Origin: Pratylenchus scribneri
Taxonomy: Eukaryota > Nematoda > Chromadorea > Rhabditida > Pratylenchidae
DNA: 64,000 bases
Reading direction: 5' to 3'
NCBI GenBank assembly: GCA_030063045.1
Contig: JAQSEB010000114.1
Coordinates: forward strand, 1,054,001-1,118,000
In this document: piece after piece, positions 44,598 to 56,199 of the stretch
How positions within the stretch are numbered: the first letter of the stretch is position 1
Layout: each line of letters begins with the position of its first letter
Made by a program: the position numbers and the translations under genes
The notes under the pieces: generated by a model
What the model saw: only the letters and a program-made list of their open reading frames with translations
The model's database searches: none
Told to the model about the DNA's origin: nothing

Positions 44598-47500
44598 ATG
44601 CTCGTTGTCGTCATCCACCCGGAACAATGGAATGGCGGTTCGGACCGGTGCACGATCGGATTGTTACGGCATTTCGTCAAAGCCGGTCACCAGGTCGTAT
44701 GGTTGACCACAATGATCGACGACTATTGGGCGGGAGAAGATTTCCAGGGCGTTGGTCAGTTTGAAAAACATCAAATGGGGCAAAAAATCCCCTTCTGAGC
44801 ATTTTATTAAGGATTGTTGAGTATCTATGTTGTTCTTTTAGCCATAGCTCGAAAAGGAAGCAACCAATTTCTGGAAGGCGATATGCCATTTGAAAGCCCT
44901 AAATGTCCTTTAAAAATGGCTTTTCTTATTTTTGAAAATCTAAAACAATTTATAAAATAAATGGCTTTTCCTTAAAAATTCCGGTTTATTACATTCAAAG
45001 ACATCTAACTTTTTTAAGGTTTGATTTCATAGAATTTATAATGGCCAAATTGTAGAGGACATTTTGGGCTTTCACTTTCAAATGGTATATTGTCTACATG
45101 AATAGACTCTAGCCTCAATGAGCTATGGCAAAAATCAATGAAATTACCAATCTCAAAACCGATATACCGAATTTCTTTTAATACCCCATGGGGAATTATT
45201 TTCAACCTTCCAAAAGTGTGGGGAATTATTAGAGATGGGGTAAATAGGGATAAAAATGGTGGAGAATAATAATTTTTCAGCCTTATCAAAGTGTGGGGAT
45301 TTATTGGAGAATGGGGAATTAAAAGAATATCTACGATATAGTTGGTCCAGCTTTGAGTATATTTTGACACTAAATAAGTAATTTTATAGGGCCAACTAAA
45401 AATATAAATTCCTCATTCTTTCCTATGCAGACATTCGCGAGATTCGATTGCCCCTGCATCCGGGCGATTGGTTCTCGCAGAACATTGCCCTCTCCTATCA
45501 TTTGATCTTCCGGACCAACTTGAAGCCGGACCTGGTTGTGGTCGATCACAGTGCCTCCTGTGTACCATTGCTGAAGTGGTGCTATCCAAAGTGCCGTGTG
45601 CTCTTCTATTGCCATTTCCCGCAACAATTGGTTTGTCGGGCGAATTTTTGCATCATTTTTTTTGCCAAATTTTAAGGTAACGCCGAATCGTTTTTTCGTC
45701 TACCGTGCCTATTCCTGGCTGATGGGCATCATCGAGGGCAGACTCTTTGAATACACCGATGCAATTTTGGTGAACAGTGAATTCACTTGTACGTTTTGAA
45801 TATATTCCGCTTAGACTTAATCTACCTCCTTAAATAAAAATAAATTAGGGTAGAAGCATTCCGTTAGTACTTAAGGCCATTATTTTGGCCATAATTCATT
45901 GGGACAATAAACAATTCGAGAAGGCAAAATGCCAATTGAAAACTCAAGTGTCCTCTAAAATTTAGCCTATTTGAATCTGAATTCCATCTTTAATAAATTA
46001 CATGTCTTTGAATGTAATAAACCCGAATTTCCCTGACTGAGGAAAAACCGCTTATTTTACAAATCTTTTAAAATTTTAAAAAATTAGAAAAGCCACTTTT
46101 TAGAGGACATTTAGGGCTCTCAAATGGCATACCACTTCCAAAATTGATTCCTTCCTTGTTTAGATATGGCCAAAAGAATAGTCCAGCTCTAAGCCATAAA
46201 TCATCGTTTCAAACAATTAAAAATCCAATTTTTTGCACAGCTCGCCAATTCCAAGCCGTAATGCCCACTGTGCCACGCGATTTGTTGCGTGTCGTCTACC
46301 CGCCTTGCGATGTGGACTCTTTGAATGTGGCATCGAAGCCAATTTCGAGAAAGCAGCGACCGCCAAACAAACGCTATTTGTTCCTGTCGATGAACAGATT
46401 TTGGCCAGAAAAACGGCTTGACATCATTTTGGATGCAGCCGGTAGGCATTAATTTCCAGTCATATTTTATTTTTAGAAGTAGAAATCCAATTTTTTAACA
46501 TTTTCTATTCACTTGAGATTCGAAAGCACTACTGCCAAATTAATGTACACATAAATTTTGATTTAAGATATTTTCCATTTATTTGAGAGTAAAAAAGCCA
46601 AAAATATGGAAATGGAAGGCATAATTCTTAAATTGTTAGGCATTTTTTATTCATTTGGGTACAAAATGCCATATTCATAGATGGTATCACAAACCCATCC
46701 CTCATTCTTGCCATTGCTTTCCCCATTTCTCTCCAGGGCACCCCCATCCAAAGTTGCGCAGTGGTCACTCCATTTCCCCGTCCTCCAAAACTTTTGCTTT
46801 CTTGTTTCTTCCCTCATTTTCACGCCCATATATCCCCGTCCAATTTTCGACCAATTTCCCCTTTGTGTTTTTGGTCCAGTCTTGATCCTAATCTCCGCAC
46901 GCCTTCCCTCTCTTTTGTTCGTTCATTCCCGAATCCCAACAAATTTGAGAGGGGATATTGTTTCAAAATTCTCCTCTTTTGCGTCCAAATTGACATTTTC
47001 CACGGGGAAAAGTGATGGATGAATGAATGACAATGACATAAATCGTTGAGAAATTTGAATATTCAGGAATGGATTAGAAAGAAGAAAGAACTAGATAAAA
47101 GCCTAAGATATGTATTGAGACTGGGACCGTTTTCGGAATTCAGAAAAAAAAGTTGGCAATTTATAAAATTACAATTGCCATTCCTTTCGTAAAATCATTG
47201 GCTAATTCTGGATCATTTTTAAACACTATCCAGTCCCAAAGCCTAGCTTTTCATATAAACTTAACCCAAAACCCAATCTTAAGTTCCAACATTCGGCTAT
47301 GGCCAAGTTAAATGTCTTCAAAAAAGTTGATTTTTCAACAAGAAAAATTATGGTTAAATTCAATGATTTTAAAGGCAAATTAATATTTTTAATATAGAAA
47401 TGCAAAATAAATACCATACGCAATTTCAGCTTATTAAAGACTAGGGACATCATTTTAATGGCCATTATAGGCTTAATTTGATAATGGATAAAAATATGCG

Positions 47501-49724
47501 TCCATTATAGAAGACCATAATTCATACAATATTGTTTATATATTAATTAAATTGCAGTGGAACTGAAGCGAATTGGCCTATTTCCGCACATCCAAATGGC
47601 CGGCTCCGTGATGCCCCACATTCCGGAATCGCGAATTTACTTTGAACTGTTGAAGAAACGATGCAAACAACTTCGATTGGATGACATCATTGAGGTATTC
47701 ATTGGAAATTTTGAATATCAATATCTCTAGCCATTCTTTTGGCTATATCTCAACAAGGAAGGAACCAATTTTGGAAGGCGATATGCCATTTGAAAGCCCT
47801 AAATGCCCTCTAAAAAGTGGCTTTTTCTAATTTTAGAAAATTTAAAATAATTTGTAAAAAAATAAGCAGCTTTTTCTCAATATTCGGGTTTAATTAGATT
47901 CAAAGACGTAACTTTTTTCAAGTAGGATTTTATAAAAAAAAAATAAAAAGGACAAATTATACCGGGCACTTTTGGCTTTTAAAAGGTATATCGCTTTCCT
48001 AATTGGTTATTTATTGTCTCGCTAGACTATGGCAAAAAAGGCCCAGATTCCACCTTTTTCTTCCCAACCTTTTTACCCCAAATTTCTTCCAAATTTTCCA
48101 GTTTGTGCCGGACCCAAGTGATGAGCGCAAATTCCAACTGTATCGACAATGCGATTCGGCAATTTACACGCCACCAAATGAACATTTCGGCATTGTGCCA
48201 ATTGAGGCATTAGAGCAAAGACGTCCGGTCATTGTGATTGACAGTGGCGGTCCGGCTGAGACCGTCATTGAGGGGGTCACCGGCACAAAGGTAAATAAGG
48301 GATCGTATTTAATTTGACAAAAAGAGTGTATAATACCAAAATTGTATTCACAAACCAAATATACCCAAAATTGGATAGAGCTGGTCAAGACGTATTGAAT
48401 GGTATATAATTTGTCATGGTTTGGTCAACAATTAAAGGGTATTAAACGGTTTAAACCAATTTTGGTTTGGTCAACAATTAAAGGGTATTAAACGGTTTAA
48501 ACCAATTTTGGTTTGGTCAACAATTAAAGGGTATTAAACGGTTTAAACCAATTTTGGTTTGGTCAACAATTAAAGGGTATTAAACGGTTTAAACCTATTT
48601 TGGTTTAATGGTTCAAAACTAATAAATTAGAATTGGTTAAACCGAAATAAAAAAAATAATCAAATGAGAAATGGCATTTTCAAAGGGAAACAATTTTGGA
48701 AATTCAATTAATATTTCTCCATTTTAATTGTAAGATTGCGGACACGGACGGCCGTTTGCTGGCCGCGGCAATGGCCGAACATATGGGCCGTGAGGAATGG
48801 GCCGAATTGGATTTGGATGAACACTATGCTGAACAGGTAACTCAATGGAATTTATTTCAATTTTAACTGTGCTAATCTGTTTTTAGCGTGCCCGTTTCGA
48901 CAAACATTTCAGCTGGGCCGGCTTTGGGCAACGCATCGATGCGGCCATTGTCGAATTGTTTGCGGAAAGGGGAAAGGAAGAAGATGATGGCAAGGAGGAT
49001 GCAAAGGCATTGAAAAATGGCCTAATAAATGGGAACACGGTGAATGGCATTCATCATGGCCAAAAGAAGAATGGGGTAAATTGGAAGGGAAATGACAGGG
49101 AAAAAAAAATTTAATTTTTAGTGGTGTCCTCTATAATTTAGCTTATTTGAATTTATTATTTACTTTTAAAAAATATTACTTATCTTTCAATGAAATTAAC
49201 TCGAATTTTTTGAGGAAAAGCCGTTTATTTTATAAATTATTTATAAATTAGAAAAGCCACTTTTTAGAGGAAATTTAGGGCTTTCAAATGGCAAACCGCC
49301 TTCCTAAATTGGTTGCTTCCTTGTTGAGATATGGCCAAAAGAATGGCTCCGAAAAAAATAAATAAAATTTGAATTTAATTCTAATATAAAGCCGAAAATG
49401 CTGACCCTCATTCTAATTGATATTTAGCGTGCAAATGGCAACAGTATTGAACATAATCGTGGCCAACAATTGGCACATTTCGCCAACAATGGCATCGTCG
49501 GTGGCATTATTCGCCATCGTCCAAATGCAAATGGTCATCGGGAATTGGGCTCAACTGCATCGGCGCCGATTGTTACGGTGGCTGCCGCTTCCTCTTCTGC
49601 ATCCAATGGCATCACCTCATCTACGGCGGATGGATTGAACACAACAAATGGATGCACTACTGTACCAAAAGCAGCAAAGGCGGCGAAGGCATTTGCGCAG
49701 AAGAAGGAACGAAAACATGCTTAA
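44598..49724 (+). CDS. alg-2: ALG2, alpha-1,3/1,6-mannosyltransferase of N-glycan assembly, 9 exons
   Basis: ALG2 adds the second and third mannoses (from GDP-mannose) to the dolichol-linked oligosaccharide on the cytosolic face of the ER. Exons, all in phase: 44598-44754, 45431-45630, 45677-45788, 46241-46441, 47558-47694, 48102-48290, 48735-48836, 48887-49075, 49428-49724; about 527 residues. The N-terminus VVVIHPEQWNGGSDR matches the family's HPDLGxGGAER start. Next come VLFYCHFPQQL, ILVNSEFT, a basic catalytic region (NRFWPEKRLDI), and the GT4 EX7E signature in NEHFGIVPIEALE followed by SGGPAETV. The last two exons add roughly 120 Ser/Asn/Ala-rich residues beyond the usual length. Introns hold three full MITE-A copies, one truncated copy and a 46-bp minisatellite. 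Intron 2 is only 46 bases. Its 3' end faces that of the GT31 gene, 630 bases away. Confidence 0.93.
44830..45140. mobile_element. MITE-A copy 14 (alg-2 intron 1)
   Basis: Starts TTCTTTTAGCCATAGCTCG and ends GAGCTATGGCAAAAATC. Confidence 0.75.
45165..45350. mobile_element. Small foldback element in alg-2 intron 1
   Basis: ATATACCGAATTTCTTTTAA at the left opposes TTAAAAGAATATCTACGATAT at the right, with repeated GTGTGGGGAATTATT inside. It may be a distant member of the TTCTATTAGAAGCCC family. Confidence 0.45.
45874..46180. mobile_element. MITE-A copy 15 (alg-2 intron 3)
   Basis: Starts GGCCATTATTTTGGCCATAA and ends ATATGGCCAAAAGAATAG. Confidence 0.75.
46452..47557. other. alg-2 intron 4
   Basis: A large intron (about 1.1 kb) with no element of the local MITE families. 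It is unusually C-rich between 46690 and 46960 on the + strand. No supported exon was found inside it. Confidence 0.5.
47730..48044. mobile_element. MITE-A copy 16 (alg-2 intron 5)
   Basis: Starts GCCATTCTTTTGGCTATATC and ends CTAGACTATGGCAAAAAAGG. Confidence 0.75.
48345..48660 (+). repeat. 46-bp minisatellite, locus 4 (alg-2 intron 6)
   Basis: Leader (CAAAATTGGATAGAGCTGG) followed by about four units at 48418-48605. This is one of the shortest arrays of the family. Confidence 0.9.
49120..49347. mobile_element. MITE-A copy 17, truncated (alg-2 intron 8)
   Basis: Lacks the left third. It retains GAAAAGCCACTTTTTAGAGG and ends GATATGGCCAAAAGAATGGC. Confidence 0.7.
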
Positions 49725-50353
49725 AATATAAGCGCAAATATTCAATATAATCCTATATAATCCACTAAAATATACCAAAAAAAAATTCCCTTAAATAAAA
49801 TAAATATCGAACATCGAATTTGATTTAGTTCATTTTTATTCCCTTATTTCATTTTATAAATTCTTCCAACTTATGTAAACATTTTTATGCCGTCTTTCTT
49901 CTTCGTTAATATTCAAATAATCCTCCTCTTATAATCTTCCAAAATTTCCTTCAATTAAATATTTAAATAACTAAAAAAGTCATCGATTTAATATCGATCA
50001 TATTCTCCTTTCCAATTTTATAGTCTTCGAATTTATTATAAACATTTTTTAAGCCGACTTTCTTCTCTCCGTCCAACCAGAAAATGTGGTTAATTAATTA
50101 TATTAAAATATTCTCCTCATTTTCACCTCATTTATTATTTAGCGCCTTTCGATAATCAAACAATGAAAAATATTATTTTATAAAATTTTATTAACGAATA
50201 AAAAATTTGATGGTAAATGAAGAAATTGGAAATGAATCATTGAAAAAAGAAGAGAAAACAATCAAAAACTGAAAGAGAATATTTGGAACAAAAATTTATG
50301 TACAAAATTTGAAGATCAATCAGAGAAAAGATGTCAAAAAAAAAAATCAGAAT

Positions 50354-53300
50354 CTATAAATTGGGCCGAATATCATTGAACATGCCGGCCAATTTGTTGG
50401 CTGAATGTCGCGAGAACTGAATAGGAAAAATTAAATAATTTTATTAGGTGAATTTATTTTAAGGGATTCCGATTCCCAAGGTCAACTTTTGGAAACCAAT
50501 TGGCCAAAAAAAATTAAAACAATGAAATAAATTTAATTAAATTAAAGCGAAATTTGACCATTCGTTTTTTGCTTAAAAATGTCAACTTTTAAATTGCCCA
50601 ATTGGATTGCTTTTTTACCCAAAAATTCATTTATTTTTATAATTTTTATTTGCTAATAAATTGTTTTATGAACCCTTCCTTCACAGTTCACACAATTCAC
50701 CTGATAATGATAAACAATGAATTGGTCAAGGCCATGGCCCACATCAAAACCGTCCGCATGCAAATTGGCAATGCCCAGGCAATTTGTGGCAATTCCCATT
50801 AGGATGTCGTCCTGAAAAAATAAAAATCAATTAAAAATTATTTTTGTTGATTTCATTTGCTTTCCTATTTTTAGATTCAAATTCCCAACATAAAAGATTA
50901 AAATTAAAAATAAGTGAAATGCAAAGAAATTTAAAATAAAATTAATTTTAATTTTAATTGATCCAATCCATCCTATAGTTTAATCAATTAAAAATTTAAG
51001 TCAATGGATTTTGTAGTCTTAAAATATTTTAGTTAATTAATTGGTTTTTTTTTTGTCAATAATTAGCTTTTTTTCTTTTACTGTACTATACCCTCTAGTG
51101 CAATCATCAAAAAATTCACTCATCATAACCAATTTTCCCTCTATCCAATCACCAAATGAATATGTCGCCATGGGAAATCGCACACTCGACGCAACACTTC
51201 GACGGCAGCCTCACGTGAAATGATGAAGCTTGAGCCCTGTTAAAATAAAAAATGATAATTTTGTCAATTTGGATGTCGAAAAGCCAATCCTTATTGTATC
51301 CCAATTTTTGCTATTTTGGCTCTTTTAGTAAAATCTCTAGCCCATCCCAACCCCCTCCCCCTCCATTTCAGATTTCAGGAGCCCCGATTGGCAAACTTGC
51401 CTGCACAAATGGGGGATAGCATTTGTGAGGATAAAGCTGGGCGGGCACATACCAAGGCAGCCAAGGGAACACCAGTCTTGGATAGCCTCGTGAAACTTTC
51501 CCAACCAAATAGCGTCGATCCGCGGGCATTGATTGCATTCCGCCACTTTCAATTTTTCCAAACAGCTGATCCAATGCTGTGGCATTCACTATTGTATCTA
51601 GAGAAGGTTTGAATAAATGGGCAATTTTTTGGGAAATTTTTAAAATTAATTTCTGAATATTAGAGATATAAGAATTAAGCGACAGGATGCAGGTTAGACG
51701 CAAGAATTAATAGCAAGTAAATAATACTGTTTTTTGGTTAATATAGTAAGAATTATTCCTTCTAGTTAGCTTATTTAGAAAGAAATAATTCAACTTAATT
51801 AGGTTATAACTATTTAGTTAGAAATTATTATTCCATCTTTTGAACTCATATGATGAGAAATAATCAGCTTTTTTCCGGAAAGAATTAATTTGCACTTTTT
51901 CCGGAAAGAATTAATTTGCACTTTTTCCGGAAAGAATTAATTTGCACTTTTTCCGGAAAGAATTAATTTGCACTTTTTCCGGAAAGAATTAATTTGCACT
52001 TTTTCCGGAAAGAATTAATTTGCACTTTTCTTTCCGGAAAGAATTAATTTGCACTTTTCTTTCCGGAAAGAATTAATTTGCACTTTTCTTTCCGGAAAGA
52101 ATTAATTTGCACTTTTCTTTCCGGAAAGAATTAATTTGCACTTTTCTTTCCGGAAAGAATTAATTTGCACTTTTCTTTCCGGAAAGAATTAATTTGCACT
52201 TTTCTTTCCGGAAAGAATTAATTTGCACTTTTTCCGGAAAGAATTAATTTGCACTTTTTCCGGAAAAAATTAATTTGCACTTTTCCGGAAAGATTTGCAC
52301 TTTTCTTTCCGGAAAGAATTAATTTGCACTTTTTCCGGAAAGAATTAATTTGCACTTTTCTTTCCGGAAAGAATTAATTTGCACTTTTCTTTCCGGAAAG
52401 AATTAATTTGCACTTTTTCCGGAAAGAATTAATTTGCACTTTTCTTTCCGGAAAGAATTAATTTGCACTTTTCTTTCCGGAAAGAATTAATTTGCACTTT
52501 TTCCGGAAAGAATTAATTTAACTTTCGGCTTATTTAAGCTTGAAAATAATAAAAAAAAAAGTAATTATAATTAAATTATATTCCTGCGACATTTTCTAAT
52601 CCGTTTTTTAAATGAATAAATTTGTGAATTTCCTTTCTAATGAATGTTTGGTGAAATCGAATTTCTCAGTTTTTAATTAAATTTTAAATCCCCTCCACAC
52701 ACCATCATTGATGACCACAATTTGTTGGATTCGTTCGCTGCGTTCCGTGAAGAATCGATAAATGCCCATCATTTTGAGACTTAAATTGCGATAGGAATCG
52801 GCAAAATCCAGCTGTAAAATGTCCCCATGCTGGGCATTTTCGCCTGCCAGCTCTGTTCCATCTTGACCGGTGACGAAAATGACTGGCCCGGCCATTAATT
52901 CCACTTTCGATTTCCAACTTGATCTAATGAATTCTCGATATTCCAGGGAGCGAGGCGCTGACCGAATCTATAAGAAATTGGGCATGTATCTTATAATATT
53001 CATGTTTTAGCCTCGAATCTTCAGCCAATATTGTTTTTGACATCTTATAATTATCGTACGGTCTTAACCAAAGGCTCAATCGATTTGTCAAGGTCAGAAA
53101 GATTATACTTTTGGTTTAAACGATTTGAACCTAAATTATTGCCAATTCAAATTTTAGGTTTTTAAACCGATTTAACATATTTAGGGCTAGGATGGGATTA
53201 GTGTAGGGCTCGAATGATTTGAAGGCTGGAGTTGGCCTAGTGATAGGGCAATAAATCAATAATCCAAGATGCTTTCGATAGTCAAAGGCGCAAAATTTCT

Positions 53301-55326
53301 GACACTAACCTATTATTAGTCAGTGGAAATCGAGATCGGCTACAACATTGGAATTATTATAATTTATCTTCTATCTGGCTATATGTTTCAAAATTCCACC
53401 CCTAAAACTGACCACAATCACCCTTTTCAATGTGGGTTCATCCATTCGAATTCGCCAGGGTTCCAGCTGAACACCCAATGTTAGATTGAATGGACATGGC
53501 ATGGAAGGGAACTGTTCCTCCTCCCTTCTCCGTGGACTCCGGAATTCACCGTTACTGGCAAAAAATTGAGCAGAACAAAATTCGGGGGATTGTCTTGGGG
53601 ATCGACGCACGGCCAACAAATCTGAGTCCGTATAGCAATGAAGACGAAATGGGAGGAGGCAACGTTCCAAATAGTTGGCAAACTGAAATTATTGGAATTC
53701 TTTGGATTAAATAATTTTGTTTCATTTTTTGGGATTTTCAAAAACACTAATTAGTAATTATATATCGAAATAGGGAGTGTATTTGAGTATTACCAATATC
53801 ACCCTGGGATATTATTTTGTCAATAACTCAACAAGGAAGTAACCAATTTTGGAAGGCAATATTCCATTTAAAAGTCTTAAATGTCCGCTAAAAAGTGGCG
53901 TTTCTAATTTTTTAAAAAATTTAAAACATTTAATAAAATATAATCAGTTTTTCCTCAATTAGGTTTATTACACTCAAAGACACTTTTTTAAAGTTAAATT
54001 TCCTAAATTTAAAAATAGCAATAGGCATTCCAAATATATATTGCCTTCCAACTTCTAATATAAGAAAAGGTTATTATATTTGCTATTTGCTCGATGAGCT
54101 ATGACCAAAAAGAACGGTACAGCAAGCCTGAAATGGCTATATTGCTGTGAATTTTCTATAATATAACTAAAAAGGGATGACATTCTTTAATAATAATAAT
54201 ACAAATCTTACAAAAAAAAAAGAAAAAGCGCACTCACCAATAAATAGGGGAATACCCAGGCGAATTGTAGCAACAAAATCCAGATCACTTCCTTCACTTT
54301 GCCATTCCTCCTCCACCATATCCCATCATTATTAATGTTTGCGCCATTTCCATTATTGCCTTTTAAGACATTTACTCCTCTCTTCTCCCATTGTCTTCGC
54401 CTTCTTCTCCTTTGTGAGAATGTAATTTGTTGCAGTTTTTCCTCACATTTATTGGAATCGACACAATTGCAATCGCAACAAATTGTTGTTGTTGTTGTGG
54501 TTGCTGCATTGTTGACACCTGTTACAATTTGTAAAATAAGCGGTCTTTCATCAAAAAAAAATTGGGTTTATTTTACATAACTTAAAGAAATGTAACTTTT
54601 TATAGAGGATGCGCTCCCAAATTGTAGCCTTATTAGGTCTTCTTATTGCCATCTATAATAACCCAGCAAGAATTGAACATATTTTTGATTTTGTTAGAGA
54701 TTAGACTTTTGGCCATCTAATTAAATAATTTTCTTTTAATTGGTCCATAATTGGATGGAGTTTGCCCAAAAAAAACAATGAAAATTTTCCTAATCGATAG
54801 TAAAGATCATCCTGTTTTTTGGCATAACTCCAATAATTTTGAGGTAATTTAATTAATATTAATAATATTGATAGCCAGTAGTTTGCTCTCTATTCTCTAA
54901 TTTGATATTAAAGTCATCAAAATTGGTTCAGTCCTTGATTAGTTATATTTGGATATGACGACAAATAGGTTGCTCCTTTTTAAAGGCTGATTTAAAATTT
55001 AAAAAGCCACTTTTAAAGAATTTTTAGTGTTTTGTTTACCACAAATGTTCTCAATAGCTTTAGTCTCATCATGTCTGCTGGAATTTTGGGAGGATTTTTG
55101 CTGTCTCAATGTAAAAATTTGTTGAATTTCTTGAGAATATTGTGGCCTGGAATTCTTTGAAGTGGAATTCTTTTTCTTTGAATTGTCAGTTGTGGCAACG
55201 GGTTGTTGTTGTTTTTGTTGTCGGGTTGAACAAAGTAGGGGGCAAAACTGTGAGAATGTGGATAATCTTGAAGGCCTTCCCCCTTTTGGATTCAATTTTG
55301 ATGGGCTTGGCAATGGGGAGGATAAC
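50354..55326 (-). CDS. GT31 family beta-1,3-galactosyltransferase-like enzyme (5' incomplete)
   Basis: A Golgi type II membrane enzyme expected to transfer a sugar (Gal, GlcNAc or GalNAc) in beta-1,3 linkage. Exons in phase: 55326-55040, 54518-54238, 53682-53413, 52967-52703, 51597-51401, 51236-51153, 50811-50701, 50416-50354; 518 residues visible. A Ser/Gln/Asn-rich cytoplasmic part is followed by a signal anchor (VIWILLLQFAWVFPYLL) split across an intron. The catalytic domain shows SLEYREFIRSSW, VIFVTGQ, GDILQLDFADSYRNLSLK, the DXD region (VVINDDTIVN), YLVGKV, YPPFVQGSSFIIS, DDILMGIATNCLGI and a short C-terminus. One intron (51237-51400) uses a GC donor. Nematode relatives include the bre genes of glycolipid synthesis, but the acceptor cannot be assigned here. 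The upstream coding start was not resolved; see 55683-56100. Confidence 0.85.
51872..52519. repeat. 26/29-bp minisatellite in GT31 intron
   Basis: About 24 copies of a unit containing CCGGAAAGAATTAATTTGCA. Two length classes occur: 26 bp, and 29 bp with an added TTC. The longer unit carries the palindrome CTTTCCGGAAAG. The array lies between exons 52703-52967 and 51401-51597. Confidence 0.9.
53803..54117. mobile_element. MITE-A copy 18 (GT31 intron)
   Basis: Diverged arms. Ends ATTTTGTCAATAACTCAAC and GAGCTATGACCAAAAAGAAC. Confidence 0.65.
54519..54620. mobile_element. MITE-A fragment abutting a GT31 exon
   Basis: ACAATTTGTAAAATAAGCGG and the following GGTTTATTTTACATAAC match the MITE-A centre. 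The fragment begins at the splice acceptor of exon 54238-54518, so MITE sequence supplies at least part of that 3' splice site. Confidence 0.55.
54705..54955. mobile_element. Foldback element, family B copy 3
   Basis: Right arm ATCAAAATTGGTTCAGTCC matches other family B ends; the left arm is eroded. It lies in a GT31 intron. Confidence 0.4.
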
Positions 55327-55360
55327 CTAAAAATTAATGTTTAAATTTCAACATTAAAAT

Positions 55361-55676
55361 AGGCCATTTTGCCTATAATTCAATTCAGTGAAGCGATAAC
55401 GAATTGGGGAAGGCGATATAATGAAGAAAAGCCCACAAAGTTTTCTCTACAATTTTACATTTTAAAATTTTTTTGAATCAAAGCTTTAAAATGGTTAGAT
55501 ATATTTGAATTCAATAAACTCGAATTTTTCGAGGAAAATCCACTTATTTTACAAAATGTTTTAAATTTTCAATAAATTAGAAAAGCCACTTTTTTAAATG
55601 ACATTTAGGGCTTTCAAATAGCATATTCCCTTCTCAGATTGGTTGCTTCCTTGTTGAGATATGTTCAAAAGATTCA
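55361..55676. mobile_element. MITE-A copy 19
   Basis: Starts AGGCCATTTTGCCTATAATT and ends GAGATATGTTCAAAAGATTC. It lies upstream of GT31 exon 55040-55326. Confidence 0.7.
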
Positions 55677-55682
55677 CAGATA

Positions 55683-56100
55683 TCAGATAAGTGGTTCTCT
55701 CCCGGCAGGAATCCCACCCAAAAAATGAGTCCCAAAGATATAAACTAGCCTCAAGCGATTGTTCTCATCATCCACAAGGGAATTATTATCGGATAATGTT
55801 GATGATGGGATCCGTGATATTTTGGAAGTGCTCGGTGAATGGCCAAATGGGCAAATGTTGATGATGGTTTTATCGTTCTTTTGGCCACAGTCTGCCCCCA
55901 TTTGTTCATTATTGGCCAAGGAATTATGTAGACTGGATGAAGGGGAAGCATTTTTGGAAGAAGCCGTCGACGAATTTGTTGATTGATTTCTTTTTGAGCC
56001 AAAAGATGAGTTGGAACAGCTTCGACGTTGTGACATTGTCCAAAAGCCAAGGAAAATTTGCTTAAACATTTTTTTAGAATGCAAAAGGTAAATTTGAATG
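55683..56100 (-). CDS. Candidate 5' coding exon (Ser/Asn-rich), possibly of the GT31 gene
   Basis: An open frame beginning MFKQIFLGFWTMSQRRSCSN at about 56070 encodes a Ser/Asn-rich hydrophilic segment (SKNASPSSSLHNSLANNEQ). This is similar in character to the N-terminal cytoplasmic region of the GT31 protein just downstream. The exon at 55326 needs an upstream donor in phase 2, and no good one was found here. The link is therefore unproven. Confidence 0.3.
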
Positions 56101-56145
56101 AATTGAATTCCTTTCGGACATTTCAGGTTAAAAGGCCGCCCAAGA

Positions 56146-56167
56146 GGGGGGGGGGGGGGGGGGGGGG
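56146..56167 (+). repeat. Poly-G tract (22 G)
   Basis: The longest homopolymer in the window, followed by AGGGTGG. It can form a G-quadruplex in principle. Confidence 0.9.
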
Positions 56168-56199
56168 AGGGTGGATCGCGTGGAATTGGCACACCCAAA

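Noticed and set aside
44598..44754. Joining the membrane exon at 43480-43632 to alg-2 exon 1
   Set aside because: The donor is phase 0, but the alg-2 frame would need one leftover base; the join gives a stop.
46647..47022. Possible gene inside alg-2 intron 4
   Set aside because: Overlapping frames on both strands, C-rich composition, no domain and no consistent splice sites.
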